DNA of 64,000 bases, from NCBI GenBank assembly GCA_023231475.1, contig JALJEE010003034.1, forward strand, positions 1 through 64,000, written 5' to 3'. This stretch comes from Seison nebaliae (lineage: Eukaryota; Rotifera; Pararotatoria; Seisonacea; Seisonidae). Numbering within the stretch: position 1 is the stretch's first letter; every line of letters starts with the position of its first letter. The notes under the pieces were generated by a model. The model saw only the letters and a program-made list of their open reading frames with translations, ran no database searches and was not told where the DNA came from. The position numbers and the translations under genes were made by a program. Of the stretch, positions 57,001 through 64,000 are shown in pieces.

Positions 57001-58545
57001 TTAAAGGAATTCCCGATATATATCCATTGGATGTTTCATCAATTCATTATCAGTTGTCGCGGGTGATTCGAGTAATTTCTTTATCGCTTCGTTCGCATGA
57101 TTAAAATTACAATCCATTAAATAACGTTGTTCAACTGTATGACATTTCATTGAACAAGCGATAGCTAACGAACCGATCACTTGTCTCAAATAGACATATC
57201 GATCTGGATCACTATGAAGACGAACAACAGCCAAAAAATTGTTGAGTTGTTTACTCTTATCCGATGATTTGGTGGACGTGGTTGAGGTGGAGCCGGTCGA
57301 ACAATCGGATGTTGTACTATAAGAAGTTGTTGTCGATTTCTCTTTATCTTCACTTTCCTCGTTCTGCTGTTGTTCGTGGAGAATATTGTTATAATTTTTA
57401 TTGTCATAATATTTCGTCGTTGTCAAACAGAGTTTGATGACATTCGAATACATTTCAAATATATAATCGTCACAACTATTAGCGGCGTCAGTAGCCAAAT
57501 AAATTCGACTGACAATATCGAAAAGAAAACATTTTTCGACTTTACACGAATCTGCTAAAATCTTGAGAACTTCAGCTAAATTTCGCATTTGGGGTGTGAT
57601 TCTCTGAATCGTTTTACTAAATGCTTCAAACACTGAATAATCATAGATTGATGTCAAATGGAAATTCGTATAAATTTGACGAATGTTCCGCAATGCGAGT
57701 TGTCGATAGACTTCATTGGAAATGAATTGGAAGACTGTCTCTCTCTCCGCCATTGACAATCCGTCGACTTTATGAACTAAGATCTCGAATCGAATATTCG
57801 TATTCAATTCGTATCCTCTCGAAATACAAGTGACTAAAGCATCAAGTGATCTTTGTAGGATTGATTTCTGTAATTTTGCATCGATCACATAAATGAGAGC
57901 GTTACACAAACTGATCTTTTCTAAAATTTCATCGGTTAATTCGATTTGTCCCGGAATCTCCGTTACTGTCAATTGAATAAAACTCAAATTCTCATAATAA
58001 TTATTCTCAACTTCGACGGTTGGTGGAAGATGTGTGGTGTTCACTGGTGATTCCTGATAAAAGACGACTCGTTTTATCGACGTCTTTCCACTTTTCTTCA
58101 ATCCCATCAATAGAACTGATGGTCGTAATGCTTTCATATTTAATGTAGTGGCTGAATCCACTTTCTCCTTTTCTTTCATTTCTCCTTCATCTTCCTTCTC
58201 TTTATCATCATCATCACCTTCTTCTTCTTCTTCTTCATCTGTCGTTGTCTTATTATTTTCAAGAATTTCAATATCGTCCGTACTATTTCCATCATCCTCA
58301 TCGATATGATGATCGTCTTTCGACAAATAAGGAAGATCTTTCGAATCAACATCTACATGCAATCCACCATCACCTTCATCTACTTCTTCTTCATAGATTG
58401 GAAGAAGACGAACCATCGTCTCATCCTCATCCAAATGTTGTTGAACATCATCATCTTCCTCATTCAATGAATCGTCGACATAATCATCAATTCGAATAAC
58501 ACAATCATTCGACCGATAATTCTCATTATTTACTTTTAATTTCAT
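57001..58545 (-). CDS. RRAGC/D: RagC/D small GTPase (mTORC1 amino-acid signalling)
   Basis: One exon, 514 residues; the start ATG is 58545 (MKLKVNNENY). The GTPase domain begins at about 145. It has LLMGLKKSGKTS (P-loop), TEIPGQIELTDE (switch II, usually DFPGQ), ALIYVIDA and VHKVDG (NKxD equivalent), then FHLTSIYDYSVFEAFSK. The C-terminal roadblock part includes EKCFLFDIVSRIYLATD, VVRLHSDPDRYVYLRQVIG and a final CNFNHANEAIKKLLE. RagC/D pairs with RagA/B on the lysosome and recruits mTORC1. Odd points are a 140-residue acidic, repetitive N-terminal extension and a Ser/Thr-rich insertion before the last strands. Human RagC has 399 residues. Confidence 0.93.
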   Translation of the reverse strand: MKLKVNNENYRSNDCVIRIDDYVDDSLNEEDDDVQQHLDEDETMVRLLPIYEEEVDEGDGGLHVDVDSKDLPYLSKDDHHIDEDDGNSTDDIEILENNKTTTDEEEEEEGDDDDKEKEDEGEMKEKEKVDSATTLNMKALRPSVLLMGLKKSGKTSIKRVVFYQESPVNTTHLPPTVEVENNYYENLSFIQLTVTEIPGQIELTDEILEKISLCNALIYVIDAKLQKSILQRSLDALVTCISRGYELNTNIRFEILVHKVDGLSMAERETVFQFISNEVYRQLALRNIRQIYTNFHLTSIYDYSVFEAFSKTIQRITPQMRNLAEVLKILADSCKVEKCFLFDIVSRIYLATDAANSCDDYIFEMYSNVIKLCLTTTKYYDNKNYNNILHEQQQNEESEDKEKSTTTSYSTTSDCSTGSTSTTSTKSSDKSKQLNNFLAVVRLHSDPDRYVYLRQVIGSLAIACSMKCHTVEQRYLMDCNFNHANEAIKKLLESPATTDNELMKHPMDIYREFL

Positions 58546-59203
58546 GGTTAATAAATTTTTTTCTTTCCTTTTTTTTTGCAAATCGAAGTGATAAGACAAT
58601 TCGTAATTCTATCTCATATTTGCTTTCTCAATAATCAGCACTTGACATTAAAGAATAAATAACATCCACAATGTTTCTATGTTGACGATCCTTGTCCGAA
58701 TTTTCATTTCTTTTCTCATGAATGAATTTTATTCTGCTTTTTATTCGATCGTATGAACTACCACGTTCATTTCTTGCTTAAAAATTTCAAGCTTATTCCT
58801 CTCGTTTTTCTTCACTTCCCCTAGTTTTCTACTCTTTTTTTTTTGTAAGTTAATCATTTGTGAAATTTATTGCTATCAAACACTTACCATTATTCGTTCC
58901 ATTTCTGTTTTATCACACAATTTTTGTGTTTCATAAACTTAATAAAATTTATTATTTTTCTTTTATAATTCTTTATCCCAATGCCAAATGTGACATCGTC
59001 AAATTAAAATTTAATTAAGAAGTTTAATTGATATTAAATGAGAAGTAATTAACTTACTTTCATCATGAATCACATTAGTTTGTTGAGTTTTTGTCGATTG
59101 GATTTAGGATGGAAAAATAATGAGAATATGATTTTAAACGTATAAGAAATAATGTCTCATTCAGTGAAGTAGAAAGGAAAGCTTATTAGAAAATTTGAAA
59201 AGA
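58546..59203. other. intergenic between divergent RagC/D and SGPP
   Basis: About 660 bp holding two promoters. T-rich with short direct repeats of TTTTC. No exon was recognised. Confidence 0.4.
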
Positions 59204-60709
59204 ATGTTCGGTGTGATACGCACATTGGCATCATCTCAGTTAGTTGCGCAATTGCAACGATGCATGGGCGTAGGCGTAGTATTGGAGGGAAAAAATTCCG
59301 TAAAATTTTTTTATTCTTATCTCTTTTATATCATCATGAAATTGGCCGCTTGCACTGGTGGCGAAACATTCAATTGTGTTTTTATGCCAGTTGTCTACTG
59401 GTTCTGGCAAAGTGATGTGGCACGTCGAATGTGTCTGATATGGGGCTCTCTCATGTACATTGGACAAGCGATGAAAGATATATTGAAAATACCTCGACCA
59501 CAAACGCCAATCGTGCATCATCTGGAAAAGGCGTTAAACTTTTGCAATTTATTTTTGTTTATTCTTTTGTGTAGTTATGTGACGGAATATGGTATGCCGT
59601 CCACACATGCCATCGTAGCAATTTGTATCCCATATACACTCTACTACTACTCCTTACAAATAATGGAAGTTTTTTTTTTTGAATTTCACACATGATACTT
59701 AATATTTAGTAGTTGAATGAATTCATCTTTTGTGGAATTTTGATATTCTGGTCTGTATCAACTTGTATTTCTCGTGTATATCTGGGAATGCATTCCGTTC
59801 TCGTTAATTAAATTTCTTTTCTTCGTTCATTAAATTATTATTAAATATTTATTATATGAAAAAAAGGATGTGATAATAGGTAGTCTATTGGCATGGAGTG
59901 GAACTTATATGTTGATCGATAGTAAATTAATTAATTTCATTGAAGACGAATTGATAATGAATAAATGCTTATCCATGTCATTGGTTACATTGACGACGTG
60001 CATTTTCTTGTGTCTTATTTATCCTCAATTGAATGAGAAGAATTATGAGCAATTCATCGAATTGAAAGAAGATGATATAGAAATCAATTCAGAAACAATT
60101 ACAATTGATATGAATAAGAAATGTTGTGACACTAAATCGAAAAGAATTTGGAATAGTGCTCGTAGTGATGCATTTCTCATAATATCTGTCATCTGCGGCA
60201 TTATTGTAGGTTGTCAATTTTTTTATATCTTCAACAACAAAACTGACTTTATTCAATTTAATAAAAATCTCAATAACACCAACAACATCATCATCAATAA
60301 CACCAACAACATCATCATCAATAACAAAAACAACGGAGACAATCAAATACATTTATTCTTCATTAAATTAATTATTGGATGTCTAATATTGTTCATCGCT
60401 CGTGAAGGAAGTAAGATATTGTTTCTACGTCTCCCTTATACCATCTACTCGACGACATCTCTCCACAGAACGTTATTTTGTGGTACAGATAAGATTGTGG
60501 ATCAATTAAGAAAATATAACAATATCTCGCAACAAATCACATCAATTCCTATGACTATCATTCCGTTGACGATTGAGAATTACAAGAAACAATTCTTCCC
60601 TGAATTATTCTATAAATTTTCTACCTATTTTCTTGTCTCATTTGTCGTTGTATATATTTGCCCTCAAATATTTACTTATATCGAAACGATTTCTCTCAAT
60701 CTCAGCTGA
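59204..60709 (+). CDS. SGPP: sphingosine-1-phosphate phosphatase (PAP2 family)
   Basis: Exons 59204-59532, 59575-59668, 59713-59802 and 59867-60709; 451 residues (human SGPP1 441). All three PAP2 catalytic motifs are present: KDILKIPRP (C1, at about 85-95), PSTH (C2) and SRVYLGMHSVLD (C3, catalytic His). The family-specific GETFNCVFMPVVYWF and MCLIWGSLMYIGQAMKD precede C1. Eight or more membrane segments follow the expected order. The enzyme removes phosphate from sphingosine-1-phosphate in the ER, recycling sphingosine to ceramide. The late loop between membrane helices carries an Asn/Thr/Ile repeat encoded by a 24-bp tandem duplication. Confidence 0.92.
60272..60319 (+). repeat. 24-bp in-frame tandem duplication within SGPP
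   Basis: Two perfect 24-bp copies (60272-60295 and 60296-60319) followed by a partial third. Each unit encodes NNTNNIII in a loop between membrane helices. The unit length is a multiple of three, so copy-number change would keep the frame. Confidence 0.9.
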
Positions 60710-61923
60710 CAGGACTTACTACCCATCGTTTCATATGAGAACTAAAAATCTTTTCCACTTTGTTCAAATTTACTATTTCCTTATAATATCAGGAGAAAGT
60801 TATCTTTTCTTCCGATCTGTTTTACAATCATTTAAACTAATTAATCCATAGTTTATTGAATCAATGTTATTTTTATTATGATTTTCCATATAAATAAAAA
60901 TTCCATCAATTAAATGTAATTTATTACCAGTTTAATTTATCGAGTAAGATTATAATAATCTCAACAGAAACGATTTGAAATAAGGGAATTAATTAGAAGT
61001 GGAATGAAGAAATGAAGAAACTAATTAAAATCTTATCAAAATTTGACAAATTTGAAGAATGAATTCCGACATTTATTCTCCTATGCAGAATAACAGAAGA
61101 TTCATTTTCTTCTTTCACCTACAAGTAATGTCCATCTGTCTATATCTGAACATATTAATATAATATGGAGAATTATGTATCGTTCTCATTTGTATTCATC
61201 GAATTTTTATTGGAATGTCACTGGTAATTCGAGAAATGTTTTCTTTCAATTCATTTCTCAATTTTATCGAATGAAAATTCTCTTTTATGATAATAATAAT
61301 AATAATCATTGTTGTTGTTGTTGTTCTCGTTCGATAGGAAAAAATTATTTTGTTAGGAAAGTAGAATGAAGATAAGAGAAATAATAATATGATCATTTAT
61401 TAAATCGTTTCATTTTAATGTCTGTTGGAATGATTATTTGGATTTTTGAAATTGGATGAATTTTAGTTTTCATCGTTCGCTATTAGTTTTGATAAGAAAT
61501 CGTCAAGAAATTTCAATGTTGATAACCTTCTACGAAAGTTCCATAAAAATAATTCATATAAGTAAATAATAATAAGAAATCATAAGAAATTAATTGACGT
61601 TAAAATATATCCATCTCTATTATGATGAAATAATTTATTTTATGCTTTATGTAAACATTTTAGAATGGGAAATTTTGAAGGAAATACTAAATCTTTTTCC
61701 ACGTAAATTTCCTTATCAGAACATTTTTACTTTATTATCGAAAATTTCTTCAAATTTTCTTTCTACTTTAAAATTTCTTTTTTTCTGGTAAAAGTTCCAA
61801 GTCTGAATTTGAAGATAATTTGTTAGAAATCATGCAAGGTCGTTTCAGTACCCTGAAAGGTTTCAAGTTACCACATTTTTTGATATCGATCGTTTATGAG
61901 ATTCCAATTTTTTAAGGAGAGCT
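60710..61923. other. intergenic between SGPP and SANS
   Basis: About 1.2 kb. It contains a short (AAT)n run near 61291-61305 directly followed by (TGT)n, and a coding-like piece at about 61795-61842 (SKSEFEDNLLEIMQ) before a GT. That piece cannot be joined in phase to the SANS ATG. Nothing else was recognised. Confidence 0.4.
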
Positions 61924-63246
61924 ATGCGGAAAAGTGTGTTGAATGACGATATAGAGATCGATGGAAAACGATCTGTTTCTAGAAAAGAGTTCTTAGTTAT
62001 GGAACAAGATAAATTACAGGAAGCTGCAAGAAAAGGTGATATTGTAAAATTGAATAAGATTATGGAAAGAGAATGCAACACACCTGGTGAATTACAGCGA
62101 ACTCCAGTTCACTGGGCGGCATTATATGGTCGTTTAGCAGCTCTCCAACTTTTAATTTCGAGAGGGTTTCAATAAACCTCATTTATATTAGAATGTTCAT
62201 AATTTTCTATTCTATTCTAGAGGTGAACCGGAAAGAGTTGATATTCATGGAAATTCTGCCTTACATTTAGCCGTGATTGGCAATCATATTGATTGCATTC
62301 ATTACTTGATTAAATTCAATATAAATATGTGGTTGATTAATAACAAATCAAAAACTGCTCTAGCTTTAGCATCCGAACAACAATCAACGGATGTTATTCT
62401 GATGTTATTTAGTGTTTAAATTACTCCGTTTGCACAGGTCATTCACATTTTGGATGATGCAATGATGGAGAAACAACGACTTTATCCTAAACATTCAAGA
62501 AAAGATCGAGAGAAAGCAGTAGAACGTCACAAGAGACGAATGGTGGCCTTACAAAAATTTGAAAAGAAATATCAGAAAAGTATTTCCCAAAGGAGTACGA
62601 TTAGTCGAAATACATTTCCGGACAATATACAGCAAAGTCCTCAACCTATTGAACGCCCCCCCGAAAGAAGTTACCGAAAAATTGTAATTATCCTAAATTT
62701 TTTGCTCACTCAAAAATAAAAATTTTTTAGTGTTCCATAGTCGGATAATTGTTGCACCAGGAAACGATGGTCAATTACGAGGTCAAATGAAGTATGATAA
62801 TTCAATTTCAATGAAATCTGTTTCATTACTTTTATCCTCAGAATAATTTTCAAATTATTTAGAATCGACCGATGGTAATCCGAACGACATCACATGAGAA
62901 AAAAGAATTATATTCCCCATCAACAACTGATTATAAAGAAAACGATTCTATTTTAAGTTCGGCGGAAGAAACTGAAGAAGATGATGGAGAAGACGAGAAT
63001 GATGATAACGATGAATCTTCAATCGATGATCGTTTTCGTCCTCGACAAACAATTACAAGCATAGTCACTAAAGATCAGCCACAAATAATTAATAATCGTC
63101 AATCTGTCGAATATATTCGTCAACAAGAGAGGATATCCAATAATCATATTGGAATAAATTATCCGCAAAATATTATCAACAATCCACCGCCAATAACATA
63201 TGTCGATGATCTTCAAGATAAAGAATCGATTTCAACTTATTTCTAA
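61924..63246 (+). CDS. USH1G: SANS/USH1G-ANKS4B scaffold, ankyrin-repeat form without SAM
   Basis: Exons 61924-62165, 62221-62392, 62438-62669, 62731-62819 and 62863-63246; 372 residues. The first ATG is used; MEQDKLQEAARKGDI at about residue 26 aligns with the human start. Ankyrin repeats at about 27-140 carry the SANS-specific TPVHWAALYGRLAALQLLISR, DIHGNSALHLAVIGNH and the odd INMWLINNKSKTALALA (human N-I-W-C-L-D-N). A basic helix (REKAVERHKRRMVALQKFEKKY) matches the central helix before the myosin-binding CEN region. The C-terminal third is acidic and disordered and ends ISTYF, a plausible PDZ-binding tail. SANS/ANKS4B joins myosin VII to harmonin in stereocilia and microvilli. The C-terminal SAM domain is not seen. 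Confidence 0.85.
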
Positions 63247-63361
63247 TAAACAAATTCCCCCCACTATAACTACTTTAATTTATATAACAAATTTTCCATT
63301 TCAAATTTATTGATTTCTCTTAAAATATAATATCAATTTTTTGTTATATGTTCATATTTAT

Positions 63362-64000
63362 CTATTGAATGGCACAAGTTTCTTTCGGATGAGATTTCTT
63401 TCCTGGACCAACGAAAAAACCTTTTCTTCCTTTACCCCACGAATCGTGAATGATATCACCAAATCCATCTCTGACCTTATTGAAGAACATTTCACTCATA
63501 CCTGCTGCAATTTGTCTTCCGAAAGGATTATCTGCCAAACCTGGCATAAATTGCACCATAACGCCCGAAAGTAGACGGGCAGCAGGAGCAGCAAATTTAC
63601 TTTTCTCTTCTTCATCTCGATCACTTAATAAATTAGAGAAAGAGGAAATCAGTCCAGTTAAATCAAATGAATTATTATTATGGACTGTCTGAAGTGACAT
63701 ATCTTCATTTTCACCGTAAGTGGTATTGGCAAAACCTCCATAATTGTTATATCCCCATTGGGAATATTCTTGACCACCTTCATATGGATCTCCATAATTG
63801 TTACCTTGATTCAGACGTGGGACGGATTGAGTTAAAATTGAATCAAGTGCCTTCGACACTGTGGAATTATTGGATATATGTTTTTGTGCCATTGAATTGA
63901 AGAGATCTAAGATGTAAATTACGTAAATAAAATGAAATTGAGAGCATTAAAAGAATAACTTATTACTTGAAATCCTCCGTTCGAATTCATATATTGACCA
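63362..64000 (-). CDS. CaaX-ending Gly/Asn/Tyr-rich protein, 5' end outside window
   Basis: Exon 63960-64000 (running off the right edge) joins in phase to 63906-63362. The visible part is 194 residues. The first part is Asn/Gly/Tyr-rich (QYMNSNGGFQ; GNNYGDPYEGGQEYSQWGYN). The second part is a folded-looking block (LTGLISSFSNLLSD; FAAPAARLLSGVMVQFMPGL; FGRQIAAGMSEMFF). A basic stretch ends in CAIQ, a CaaX box of the farnesylation type, so the protein is probably membrane-anchored. I do not recognise the family. The alternative start at 63892 would avoid the upstream exon, but the composition of that exon matches the protein. Confidence 0.65.

Overview
This is a gene-dense, A+T-rich stretch (about 70% A+T by eye) of nuclear DNA from a small-genome animal. 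Genes are broken by very short GT-AG introns, mostly 43-80 nt, so many real exons are shorter than 60 codons. Coordinates below come from splicing by hand: exon joins were accepted only when the reading phase was kept across every GT-AG junction and the product made sense. The gene content is metazoan: myosin VIIa, SANS, FoxB, a SMAD, CNNM, RagC/D and a neuronal calcium sensor. An adipokinetic-hormone-like precursor points to a protostome. TOGARAM and EFCAB10 point to a lineage that keeps cilia or flagella. A phosphonopyruvate decarboxylase and a PhoPQ/AprA-like secreted protein are patchily distributed in animals. My inference is a fast-evolving, ciliated small protostome (rotifer-, orthonectid- or annelid-like compact genome). 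I cannot name the taxon.

Layout. 0-9 kb: tail of a hAT transposase, a seven-exon coiled-coil gene, an AKH-like neuropeptide precursor (-), PDCL3 (-) and TOGARAM (-). 9-21 kb: a low-complexity unknown gene (-), EFCAB10 (-), phosphonopyruvate decarboxylase (+), an AprA-like secreted protein (+) and CNNM (-, convergent). 21-30.5 kb: an intergenic region with a long hairpin and a partial exon duplication, then a divergent SMAD (+) facing FoxB (-), then a 4 kb gap ending in a 1 kb inverted and tandem repeat cluster with a gene relic at its edge. 31-45.7 kb: NAA80-like acetyltransferase (+), complete myosin VIIa (+, 22 exons in the model), two tiny genes (+) and a ZC3H4/6/8-type CCCH protein (-). 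47-64 kb: exosome subunit EXOSC9 (+), an orphan 7TM receptor (-), mitochondrial ribosome recycling factor (-), L-lactate dehydrogenase (+), neuronal calcium sensor (-), SMIM12 (+), RagC/D GTPase (-), sphingosine-1-phosphate phosphatase (+), SANS/USH1G (+) and a CaaX-ending protein that runs off the right edge (-).

The genes do not form operons. Neighbours are often convergent or divergent with 40-200 bp between them. The clearest functional pairing is myosin VIIa with SANS, partners in the same cargo complex, about 22 kb apart. TOGARAM and EFCAB10 both belong to cilium or flagellum biology. MRRF, PPD (predicted presequence) and LDH belong to organelle or energy metabolism. The most interesting items are the AKH-like precursor whose processing site exists only after splicing, the SAM-less SANS, the SMAD without a C-terminal SSxS, the 81-bp near-perfect hairpin, and the inverted repeat cluster at 29.3-30.3 kb.
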